Source: Bacillota bacterium
Lineage (GTDB): Bacteria > Bacillota_I > Bacilli_A > RFN20 > CAG-826
Assembly: GCA_030831415.1 (NCBI GenBank)
Contig: JAURLC010000084.1
Span: 1-6,262 of the forward strand
Direction: 5' to 3'
Length of the DNA: 6,262 bases
Shown here: positions 1 to 6,044 of the stretch, piece after piece
How positions within the stretch are numbered: position 1 is the first letter of the stretch
How the letters are laid out: every line of letters starts with the position of its first letter
Position numbers and translations under genes: made by a program
Notes under the pieces: model-generated
Database searches by the model: none
Seen by the model: the letters and a program-made list of their open reading frames with translations, nothing else
Told to the model about the DNA's origin: nothing

Positions 1-1037
1 AATGCCTTGTATGGTTGAGGAAAGGTTAAGGTCATGGACGAGTTATCTAATGCTGTAATGGTTACGGGAACGAGGGGTTGACGATGACGAAAACGCGCCA
101 TATACGTTTGACCAATGGTAGGAGGGTCACTAATCCAATTTAACGTATTAACGGTTAAAGAATCTGCGAGTAAAAAAGGATTATCTTCTCCTTGAGCGAC
201 ATACAAAATATTACGTTTCACATCTTTTTCAACCACAAACCAGGGTAAACTGGCAAACTTTGTAGAACCCCCAATATTTAACCCTTTTCGTTGTCCAATC
301 GTGTAATAAAACACACCATCATGTTGACCCACGATCGTTTGGGAAACTTTATCGATCATAACGCCTGGTTGGGCAGGGATGTAATTTTTTAAAAAGTCTT
401 TAAAGTTACGTTCACCAATAAAGCAAACGCCTGTTGAATCTTTTTTCTCTGCTACTGTTAATTGAAGGGTCGCAGCGATACGCCGAACTTCGGCCTTAGG
501 CATATCTGCTAGTGGAAATAGTGTGCTTGCTAATTGCTCTTGGGAAAGTTGGGATAAAAAATACGTTTGATCTTTATTTTCATCCTTTGACATCTCCATC
601 CATGCCACACCTTGAATATCCGTTCTACCTGCGTAATGTCCCATGGCAATAAGCGAAGCACCGTGGGATTTCGCAAACGCTAAAAATGCATCAAATTTAA
701 TGTATTTATTACAAAAGATATCAGGATTCGGTGTACGACCTTTTTCATATTCATCCAAAAAATAGGAAAAAACATGGTCCCAATATTCTTGGATAAAATC
801 GATACGGTATAAGGGGATATCGAGTGCTTTGGCGACTTTTTCTGCATCTTCAAAATCCACTTCTTGCGGACACATTGGATCTTGAAGGGTTGGATTCCCC
901 AACATATCGTTATTGGCAAATGCATCCCAATTTCGCATAAATCCAGCAATGACATCATACCCTTGTTGTTTTAACACAAAGGCGGCAACCGCAGAATCCA
1001 CCCCACCACTTAACCCGATCATCACGCGCGGTTTCAT
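1..1037 (-). CDS. mnmA: tRNA-specific 2-thiouridylase MnmA (TrmU), 3' end cut by window edge
   Basis: MnmA puts sulfur on C2 of the wobble uridine U34 of tRNA-Lys, -Glu and -Gln in the cytoplasm. It adenylates the base with ATP and takes persulfide sulfur from a cysteine desulfurase relay. The frame is open from the ATG at 1037 to the window edge: 345 codons, against about 360-375 for the family, so only some 20 residues are missing. The N-terminal ATP-pyrophosphatase P-loop SGGVDS is at residues 10-15. The TPNPDIFCNK motif gives D106 and C109, and STGVCFIGE gives C205; these match the E. coli catalytic Asp99, Cys102 and Cys199. GQRKGLNIGG begins the C-terminal part that contacts tRNA. The ATG overlaps the dtd stop as ATGA, and I see no good Shine-Dalgarno sequence, so translation is probably coupled to dtd. 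Identification is firm. Confidence 0.97.
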   Translation of the reverse strand, partial: MKPRVMIGLSGGVDSAVAAFVLKQQGYDVIAGFMRNWDAFANNDMLGNPTLQDPMCPQEVDFEDAEKVAKALDIPLYRIDFIQEYWDHVFSYFLDEYEKGRTPNPDIFCNKYIKFDAFLAFAKSHGASLIAMGHYAGRTDIQGVAWMEMSKDENKDQTYFLSQLSQEQLASTLFPLADMPKAEVRRIAATLQLTVAEKKDSTGVCFIGERNFKDFLKNYIPAQPGVMIDKVSQTIVGQHDGVFYYTIGQRKGLNIGGSTKFASLPWFVVEKDVKRNILYVAQGEDNPFLLADSLTVNTLNWISDPPTIGQTYMARFRHRQPLVPVTITALDNSSMTLTFPQPYKA

Positions 1038-1471
1038 GCTTCGAGTACCATCGTAAACGGACCTTGATGGGCGACATCGATGTGCATATCTGCACCGAAG
1101 ACACCGTGTTCAATGTTGGGATAAATCGAGTGAGCATAATCGATAAACGATTGAAACATCGCTTCAGCCATTAAAGAAGGTAAGGCTGGCGTAAAACTAG
1201 GGCGACGACTGGCACTGACATCTCCATATAACGTAAAATTCGGTACGAGCAAAATCGATCCTTGAAAATCTTGTATCGACCGATTTGTTTTTCCTAAATC
1301 ATCGGGATAAATACGAAGTGAAAGTAATTTATCGACCATTTTTTTTACTTTTTCTGCATCATCACCATGGGTAAACCCTACGTATACAATGGCTCCATTA
1401 TGAATGGAGGCTTTAATAGTGTGGTCAACAGAAAGAATCGCATGTTCAATAGTTTGAATAACAATACGCAT
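1034..1471 (-). CDS. dtd: D-aminoacyl-tRNA deacylase (Dtd) with divergent signature motifs
   Basis: Dtd hydrolyses D-amino acids, and glycine mischarged on tRNA-Ala, from tRNA, acting as a homodimer in the cytoplasm. The 145-aa product has the family's usual length and aligns along its whole length as I recall the family: MRIVIQ start, the LRIYPDDLGKTN segment at 52-63, FTLYGD at 79-84, RRPSF at 89-93, and the C-terminal FGADMHIDV strand leading to GP at 137-138. Both diagnostic motifs are altered. SQFTL is PNFTL at 77-81, and NxGPxT is HQGPFT at 135-140. Thr80 and the Gly-Pro pair, which excludes L-amino acids, remain. The start lies 4 nt after the pdp stop, has no Shine-Dalgarno sequence and is preceded by a TACAATAAA box. 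The stop overlaps the mnmA start. The neighbouring mnmA fits a small tRNA-quality pair. An active deacylase is likely, though specificity could differ. Confidence 0.93.
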   Translation of the reverse strand: MRIVIQTIEHAILSVDHTIKASIHNGAIVYVGFTHGDDAEKVKKMVDKLLSLRIYPDDLGKTNRSIQDFQGSILLVPNFTLYGDVSASRRPSFTPALPSLMAEAMFQSFIDYAHSIYPNIEHGVFGADMHIDVAHQGPFTMVLEA

Positions 1472-1474
1472 AAA

Positions 1475-1483
1475 TTTATTGTA
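1475..1483 (-). promoter_or_regulatory. TACAATAAA box before dtd start
   Basis: TACAATAAA lies 3 nt before the dtd ATG, where no Shine-Dalgarno sequence is seen. TACAAT matches the -10 consensus at 5 of 6 bases, and TG plus one base precedes it, as in extended -10 promoters. The six bases between TACAAT and ATG would put +1 on the A of the start codon. The pdp stop TAA lies inside the box. Its role as a promoter or start element is inference. Confidence 0.35.
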
Positions 1484-2774
1484 TCATTTGCAACGTTGAA
1501 ATCGCTACTTTTGGGGCTTTTTCTTCAATCGTGAATGCTTTAAGCGCTTGTGTTGCCCATTCCTTTTGTAACGATTTATTCGAATAAAGTGTGCACAGAC
1601 GATCGCCGCTGCGAACCTTGTCACCTGGTTTTACCAACAAGACGATGCCTGCATTGTACTCAATGATCTCTTCTTTTGTTAATCGTCCTGCCCCTAAACT
1701 AACGGAGAGTAATCCTAACGTTAGTGCGTGAATGCTTGTAACATAACCAGATTGTGCAACGATAATAGGTAGTTCCGTGTGTGTTTCATGCAAGGAAGGG
1801 ATAGAAAAGACGTGTAAATCTCCCCCTTGAGCATGAATGAAGTTTTCAAAGGTTTGATAAGCTTTACCGGAAATTAATTGGTGTTCAACATGAGGAGATG
1901 CTTCCTCATAAGTAGCAAATAGCTTAGCTTGAACCGCCATCACGGCTGCCGCTTCCACACAAAGTGCAGTAAAATCCTTGGGTCCTTGTCCTTGTAACGT
2001 CGCGATTGCTTCTTTAACTTCTAATCGGTTACCAATCGTTAAACCAAGGGGTTCATTCATATCGGATAAAATCGCTCGAGTGTCCCGACCAAGCGTTTGA
2101 CCTATGGCAACCATAGCTTTTGCTAAAACAGTTGCTTCTTCGATCGTTTTCATAAACGCACCATTTCCATATTTTACGTCGAGTAAAATGGTCTGTGCAC
2201 CGGAAGCAATTTTTTTACTCATAATGGAGGAAGCGATTAAAGGAATGGATTGAACCGTTCCTGTGACATCGCGTAAGGCATAGAGTAATTTATCTGCAGG
2301 AACGAGGGATTTCGTTTGACCTATAATGGCCATGCCCACCGTTTGAACTTGTTGAAGAAATTGTGCTTCTGTTAAAGAGGTTGTTAAACCAGGAATCGAT
2401 TCAAGTTTATCAATCGTTCCTCCGGTATGACCTAATCCTTTACCCGACATCTTTGCTAATTTCATTCCCATACTAGCGACTAATGGGCCAACGACGAGCG
2501 ATGTTTTATCGCCAACACCCCCGGTAGAATGTTTATCAACTTTAATTCCTTCAATGGATGATAAATCCATCGTGTGGCCACTATGTACCATTGCCATGGT
2601 TAAATGTGCGGTTTCGGTAGGATTCATTCCATGAAGTTTTATTGCCATCAGTAAACTTGCAATTTGATAATCAGGAATCTCTTGTTGGACGTATCCATCA
2701 ATGAAAAAACGAATTTCTTCTTCGCTTAATGCGCGTTTATTCACTTTGTTTTCGATAATCGACAATATATTCAT
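1476..2774 (-). CDS. pdp: pyrimidine-nucleoside phosphorylase
   Basis: This enzyme reversibly splits uridine, thymidine or deoxyuridine with phosphate into the base and (deoxy)ribose-1-phosphate, for cytoplasmic nucleoside salvage. The 432-aa length matches Bacillus Pdp (about 433). Residues 1-65 are the helical N-terminal part. KVDKHSTGGVGD at 78-89 and SGKGLGHTGGTIDKLE at 110-125 hold the phosphate-binding residues K81, S83, G85 and T120. YALRDVTGT and IASSIMSKK give the pyrimidine-binding R168, S183 and K187, with the same numbering as the Bacillus enzyme. K108 is, as I recall, Lys in broad pyrimidine phosphorylases and Met in E. coli DeoA, so pdp is preferred over deoA. The family signature has Lys at 112 in place of Arg. 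The ATG overlaps the plsC stop (ATGA), with AAGGAA six nt upstream. No other deo genes are visible nearby. Confidence 0.95.
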   Translation of the reverse strand: MNILSIIENKVNKRALSEEEIRFFIDGYVQQEIPDYQIASLLMAIKLHGMNPTETAHLTMAMVHSGHTMDLSSIEGIKVDKHSTGGVGDKTSLVVGPLVASMGMKLAKMSGKGLGHTGGTIDKLESIPGLTTSLTEAQFLQQVQTVGMAIIGQTKSLVPADKLLYALRDVTGTVQSIPLIASSIMSKKIASGAQTILLDVKYGNGAFMKTIEEATVLAKAMVAIGQTLGRDTRAILSDMNEPLGLTIGNRLEVKEAIATLQGQGPKDFTALCVEAAAVMAVQAKLFATYEEASPHVEHQLISGKAYQTFENFIHAQGGDLHVFSIPSLHETHTELPIIVAQSGYVTSIHALTLGLLSVSLGAGRLTKEEIIEYNAGIVLLVKPGDKVRSGDRLCTLYSNKSLQKEWATQALKAFTIEEKAPKVAISTLQMIQ

Positions 2775-3538
2775 GAGCTTTTCCTTATCGTACGTTGAAG
2801 ACGTTGATCTTCTAAGAATAGTTTATCACTTTTGGCTTGCATTCTCTCGCGGACAAGGTCCGCCATTTCTCGCGTTGACAGCCCTTCATACATCTCCGGG
2901 GTAATCGGATCTAAAAAAGCAATTTGAACAGGGTATTTTTTCCAATGAATCGATTTGTCTAAAATTCGTTGAAATCCATAGGTCACCATCGGCAAAATAT
3001 TCACTTGTGCTTCCATTGCTTGTTTAAATGCACCAGGTTTGAACGGCAATAACGGTTGAGAATAAAACTCACGATTACGTGTACCTTCCGGAAAGACAAG
3101 CCAATTGGTCGTACGTTTTTCTAATTCAACCTTCATCTGGCGGAGCAAAAGAACTTGAGATTTGACACTTTCCCGTTTAATGAACATCGCGTCAATGCTG
3201 GCAGTTGCATCACCAAAAATAGGTAAAGTTCTTGTTTCTTTTTTCGCTAAAAAACGAATCGGATGGGGAAATAAATCAATGATTAAAAAAGGGTCGATAA
3301 AGGAATGATGATTGCACACGATAAATTGATCTTTCGATTGACGTGCAAAGGATTCGTTTTCAACAAGACGTTGAATGCGTAAGCCTTTATAAATGAGTTT
3401 AACGACAGCTCTCAAACTGCGATAACGGTACGATAAAGGTAAGAGTTTTCGCAAGAGCATATTCGGTAAAACGACGAATACATAAGAAAAAAATAAAGGA
3501 AAGAAGAGTAATGGAATGAGTCGTCCATATTTTCGCAT
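2771..3538 (-). CDS. plsC: 1-acyl-sn-glycerol-3-phosphate acyltransferase (PlsC family)
   Basis: PlsC acylates lysophosphatidic acid at sn-2 to make phosphatidic acid, the precursor of membrane phospholipids, at the inner face of the membrane. The 255-aa product has a hydrophobic N-terminal anchor at about residues 7-25. The catalytic HX4D motif lies in CNHHSFIDPF (H77, D82). A block II-like segment DAMFIKRES is at 116-124, the glycerophosphate-binding block III FPEGTRN is at 149-155, and a block IV-like NILPMV follows. The C-terminus is basic. The ATG at 3538 has no Shine-Dalgarno sequence. It sits at the first base of the second arm of a 10-bp inverted repeat and 4 nt after a TACAATAAA box. 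The stop overlaps the pdp start. The family is clear. The exact acyl acceptor is inferred, since other lysophospholipid acyltransferases share these motifs. acpS, three genes upstream, also serves lipid synthesis. Confidence 0.92.
   Translation of the reverse strand: MRKYGRLIPLLFFPLFFSYVFVVLPNMLLRKLLPLSYRYRSLRAVVKLIYKGLRIQRLVENESFARQSKDQFIVCNHHSFIDPFLIIDLFPHPIRFLAKKETRTLPIFGDATASIDAMFIKRESVKSQVLLLRQMKVELEKRTTNWLVFPEGTRNREFYSQPLLPFKPGAFKQAMEAQVNILPMVTYGFQRILDKSIHWKKYPVQIAFLDPITPEMYEGLSTREMADLVRERMQAKSDKLFLEDQRLQRTIRKSS
2781..2786 (-). promoter_or_regulatory. ribosome binding site of pdp inside plsC
   Basis: AAGGAA lies six nt before the pdp ATG, within the last codons of plsC. Together with the ATGA overlap it supports both the chosen start and translation coupled to or following plsC. 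Confidence 0.7.
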
Positions 3539-3560
3539 CGTTTTTATTGTATGCGAAAAT
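3529..3560 (-). repeat. 10-bp perfect inverted repeat over the plsC start codon
   Basis: On the minus strand ATTTTCGCAT (3560-3551) is followed by a 12-nt loop and then ATGCGAAAAT (3538-3529). The second arm begins exactly with the plsC ATG, so the read-through mRNA could fold with the start codon paired. No T-run follows on either strand, so it is not a normal terminator. The repeat is directly visible; its effect on translation is inferred. Confidence 0.6.
3543..3551 (-). promoter_or_regulatory. TACAATAAA box before plsC start
   Basis: The same 9-mer as before dtd lies 4 nt before the plsC ATG, in a 41-nt gap after ssb. It falls almost wholly in the loop of the inverted repeat at the plsC start. 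No Shine-Dalgarno sequence lies at usable distance: the only purine run, AGGAAA, is about 29 nt upstream. No good -35 is seen; the best hexamer matches 3 of 6. It could be a -10 box for leaderless transcription or an A/U-rich initiation element. Confidence 0.35.
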
Positions 3561-3579
3561 GACGGAATTTCCTATAGAT

Positions 3580-3858
3580 CTATGTTTTCAAGGGCAAGTG
3601 TAACGTTTCTAGAAAATCACACATAATCAGTACGCCAACCTCTTGATCGGTTTCTAATCGTCCGCGAACACCAACTAATGTTCCTTTTGCCATCGTCATA
3701 AAATAATTGTTGGTTGCTCGTGTCCAATAACGAATTGGAATTTTATCTTCAACAAAAATTCCTTCAACGTTTCGATACCCTCGTTGAACACAAATATATC
3801 GTGTATTGTTGGAAACAACATCATCCATTAGTCCAATGACCATCACATTTGAAATCAT
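3580..3858 (-). CDS. short single-stranded DNA-binding (SSB-like) OB-fold protein
   Basis: The 92-aa product looks like a minimal SSB OB-fold that would bind single-stranded DNA. ISNVMVIGLM at 2-11 resembles the first strand of bacterial SSB. IPIRYWTRATNNYF at 40-53 matches the SSB segment with its stacking Trp (W45) and Phe (F53). KGTLVGVRGRLET at 58-70 matches the conserved KGxLxxVxGRLxT strand. CDFLETL at 80-86 fits the last strand. The protein stops there, with no linker and no acidic tail of the DDDLPF type, which housekeeping SSBs use to recruit partners. I chose the ATG at 3858 because AAGGAG lies six nt upstream; a TTG at 3885 in the same frame would lie upstream of that site. It is probably an accessory SSB, since the main ssb usually sits with rpsF and rpsR. 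A PriB-like role is possible. The fold is likely; the function is inferred. Confidence 0.75.
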   Translation of the reverse strand: MISNVMVIGLMDDVVSNNTRYICVQRGYRNVEGIFVEDKIPIRYWTRATNNYFMTMAKGTLVGVRGRLETDQEVGVLIMCDFLETLHLPLKT

Positions 3859-3864
3859 CTTTTT

Positions 3865-3870
3865 CTCCTT
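3865..3870 (-). promoter_or_regulatory. ribosome binding site deciding the ssb-like start
   Basis: AAGGAG lies six nt before the ATG at 3858, the strongest Shine-Dalgarno match in the window. It decides for this ATG over the in-frame TTG at 3885, which lies upstream of it. The site is partly inside a hairpin arm. Confidence 0.8.
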
Positions 3871-3888
3871 TGTTAAAGTGTACAAAGG
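3867..3888 (-). repeat. 7-bp hairpin covering the ssb ribosome binding site
   Basis: On the minus strand CCTTTGT (3888-3882), loop ACACTTTA and ACAAAGG (3873-3867) form a perfect 7-bp stem. The second arm takes up the first part of the AAAGGAG Shine-Dalgarno sequence of the ssb-like gene, so folding would hide it from the ribosome. It lies in the 59-nt gap between pulA and ssb. Regulation through it is inference. Confidence 0.5.
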
Positions 3889-3917
3889 TTAGATAAAGGA
3901 TTCGTATGCTTTTTGTC

Positions 3918-6044
3918 TCAAGATTGTTTCAAAACAATGATGGATAAACCTGGAAGCGAATCGATGGAAGCCTTCCTTTGTAAGTACGATTGGCCATCAA
4001 AGATAAGGGAGCCATTGGAAAGCTTGTGAGGAAGCAAGAGAGGTTCTGGGGTTGGGTTGACACCTACAATGTAGCCTTGATGATCGTGGGTTAAGGTTAG
4101 TACAAAAATACCGTGCTCATAACGTTGAATGGTAAAGTTTTCATCTTTCCATGCAAAGGGTTGACGAAAAATTGGATGGTCTTTTCGTAAGTGAATAAGC
4201 GAACGTAACGTTTCAATAACCTTAGCGTATGGAACTATGCGTTCATAATGAAATTGATTGACCACATCTCCCGATTTATATGAATTATGATCACCCAATT
4301 TACTTCCACCGACTTCTTGAGCCATGTGAAGAAAGGGAATGCCTTGACTTAACAAGACCACACTTAGACTAAAACGAATGTATGCTTGTAGTTCTTCCTC
4401 TGACGCTGTGGGATAAAGGCGGGCAAGTTTATCATAAAAGGTTCCATTATCATGGCATTCAACATAATTAATCGATTGATAGGGATGGGTAACTTTATAC
4501 CCTCCTAAAGATGCAATGGAGGATCCTAAAACCTGAGAAATGGCCGCATCTACGTATTCACCATTTCCTGTTGTGTACCCTTTGACTAGGATGTCGCTTT
4601 CAAAGTTTCCACCTTTCATACCATTACGAAATTCATCGTTAAAAAAACTTATAGCAGATAATGCACCATGGCGTTCTGTAATCGTTTTTTGCTCATAAGG
4701 TAATTCCGTAGGCATGTTCCACCCTTCTCCATACAACATAAAATCTGGACGAATCGCATGGATTGCCTGCTGAAGTTTATCCGTGGTTTGTTGATCGATA
4801 ATGCCCATTAAATCAAATCGATAACCATCGATGTGAAACGTTTTCACCCAATAAGTTGCAACATGAAGAAGTAAATGCTGAACCATCGGTTTTTCTGAAG
4901 CGATATCATTCCCACAAAACGACCCATTGGACATCGTTCCATCACTTTTTTTTCGGAAATAATAACCTGGTACGACTTTTTCAAACACCGAGTATTGAAA
5001 TTCAAAAACATGGTTATACACCACATCGAGATTAATACGAATCCCTTCTTCATGAAATTGGCTAACGAGTTGTTTGAAATCAATTAATCGACTGTATGGA
5101 TCATCTAAATCCGAGGCAAAACTACCTTCAATAACCGCGAATTGATACGGATCATATCCCCAGTTATAACTCGTTTCAACATGAAATTCATCTACGGAAC
5201 GAAAATCGTTTACAGGCAATAGTTGTAAATGGGTGAATCCTAAGGATGTAAGGTAATCCCATCCTACGGGAATGCCTAAAGCACTGTGTTTACGATTTTT
5301 TTCAAGCATACCAAGAAAACGACCTTTGTTTACGATATCAGTATTCGGATCACTCGTTAAGTCACGAACATGCGCTTCATAAATGATGGCGTCGGTCACC
5401 GCATGCATCGGAGGTAACCGTTGATCATGATCAGGAATGCGGTTTAAGCGGTCAAGATTGATGACCACAGACGCTTCACTATTACGAGTGGTACCTTTCG
5501 CATAAGGATCTAATGTTCTTCTGGTAACGCCATGGTTGGTAATATCATAGGTGTAAACAAGCCCATCATGGTCTCCTTGTAAGGAATATGTATAAACCCC
5601 ATAAGTTTCTCGTCTCATCGGAATATGTCGATCAATGGCACCATTTTTAAATAAATTAAGCACAACGGAGCTTGCAAGGGGTGCCCACACTTTAAACGTC
5701 GTTTGTTCTACGGTATATGTAGCACCTAAGTCATCAAAAGGATAAGTATACAGGGGATGAAAATCAGGAAAATGTAAGGCTTCGGTCACATCAATCGGGA
5801 CACTTCCAAACGATTCAAAAATGAGTTCATACGCATGGCCGAGTTCAAGGGGGGTCGATCTTTCAAAAACGAGTGTTGTTAAATGGGATTGAAGTGTTTC
5901 TTCAATTATCTTCATCGATTCTAAATGAGAAAAATTAACCCGTAATCGTGCAAGTTCTCGGTCGTGATTAATCAAGGGTCCATAAAGAACGACCTTAATG
6001 CGATGTGGCGAGATAAGCCACGCTTTCATGAATTTAGGATTCAT
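3918..6044 (-). CDS. pulA: type I pullulanase (glycogen/maltodextrin debranching enzyme, GH13)
   Basis: Pullulanase hydrolyses alpha-1,6 branches in pullulan, glycogen or limit dextrins. With no signal peptide at the N-terminus, this one should act in the cytoplasm on glycogen or imported maltodextrins. The 708-aa product is close in length to Bacillus AmyX (about 718). Residues 1-105 are a poorly conserved N-terminal domain. A CBM48-like domain follows at about 107-190 (TFKVWAPLASSVVL). The GH13 barrel runs from about 215 to 630, with the type I signature YNWGYDP at 293-299, region I DVVYNHV (D340, H345), region II GYRFD with nucleophile D411, region III GEGW with acid/base E440, and region IV ECHDN with D532. 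A beta-sandwich ends the protein. The first ATG overlaps acpS by 11 nt; ATG at 6029 (M6) would instead leave a 4-nt gap. Neither has a Shine-Dalgarno sequence, but TATAATAAA precedes the first. Confidence 0.96.
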   Translation of the reverse strand: MNPKFMKAWLISPHRIKVVLYGPLINHDRELARLRVNFSHLESMKIIEETLQSHLTTLVFERSTPLELGHAYELIFESFGSVPIDVTEALHFPDFHPLYTYPFDDLGATYTVEQTTFKVWAPLASSVVLNLFKNGAIDRHIPMRRETYGVYTYSLQGDHDGLVYTYDITNHGVTRRTLDPYAKGTTRNSEASVVINLDRLNRIPDHDQRLPPMHAVTDAIIYEAHVRDLTSDPNTDIVNKGRFLGMLEKNRKHSALGIPVGWDYLTSLGFTHLQLLPVNDFRSVDEFHVETSYNWGYDPYQFAVIEGSFASDLDDPYSRLIDFKQLVSQFHEEGIRINLDVVYNHVFEFQYSVFEKVVPGYYFRKKSDGTMSNGSFCGNDIASEKPMVQHLLLHVATYWVKTFHIDGYRFDLMGIIDQQTTDKLQQAIHAIRPDFMLYGEGWNMPTELPYEQKTITERHGALSAISFFNDEFRNGMKGGNFESDILVKGYTTGNGEYVDAAISQVLGSSIASLGGYKVTHPYQSINYVECHDNGTFYDKLARLYPTASEEELQAYIRFSLSVVLLSQGIPFLHMAQEVGGSKLGDHNSYKSGDVVNQFHYERIVPYAKVIETLRSLIHLRKDHPIFRQPFAWKDENFTIQRYEHGIFVLTLTHDHQGYIVGVNPTPEPLLLPHKLSNGSLIFDGQSYLQRKASIDSLPGLSIIVLKQS

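Noticed and set aside
680..958. Minus-strand open frame of 92 codons inside mnmA
   Set aside because: It lies in another frame of a clearly conserved gene, and its product has no recognisable motif.
955..1137. Minus-strand open frame of 60 codons across the dtd/mnmA junction
   Set aside because: It is out of frame with both conserved genes, which fill this stretch completely.
2701..2904. Plus-strand open frame of 67 codons opposite plsC and pdp
   Set aside because: It is antisense to two conserved genes, has no Shine-Dalgarno sequence of note and no recognisable product.
3574..3583. Perfect 10-bp palindrome ATAGATCTAT over the ssb stop codon
   Set aside because: It has no loop for an RNA hairpin, I saw no second copy in the window, and AT-rich palindromes of this size arise by chance.
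3859..3885. Longer ssb start at the TTG at 3885, adding nine residues
   Set aside because: The strong AAGGAG site lies inside this extension and is placed for the ATG at 3858; the extra residues do not resemble SSB.
3923..3938. Inverted repeat ATTGTTT/AAACAAT at the end of pulA, considered as a terminator
   Set aside because: The stem is AT-only apart from one G-C pair, and no T-run follows on either strand, so intrinsic termination is unlikely.
3868..3940. Possible promoter for ssb (TTGAAA or TTGAGA as -35)
   Set aside because: No -10 of more than about 3 matches lies at 16-18 nt from either hexamer, so no promoter is supported.
4844..5083. Minus-strand open frame of 79 codons inside pulA
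   Set aside because: It is an alternate frame through the conserved GH13 barrel and has no protein features of its own.
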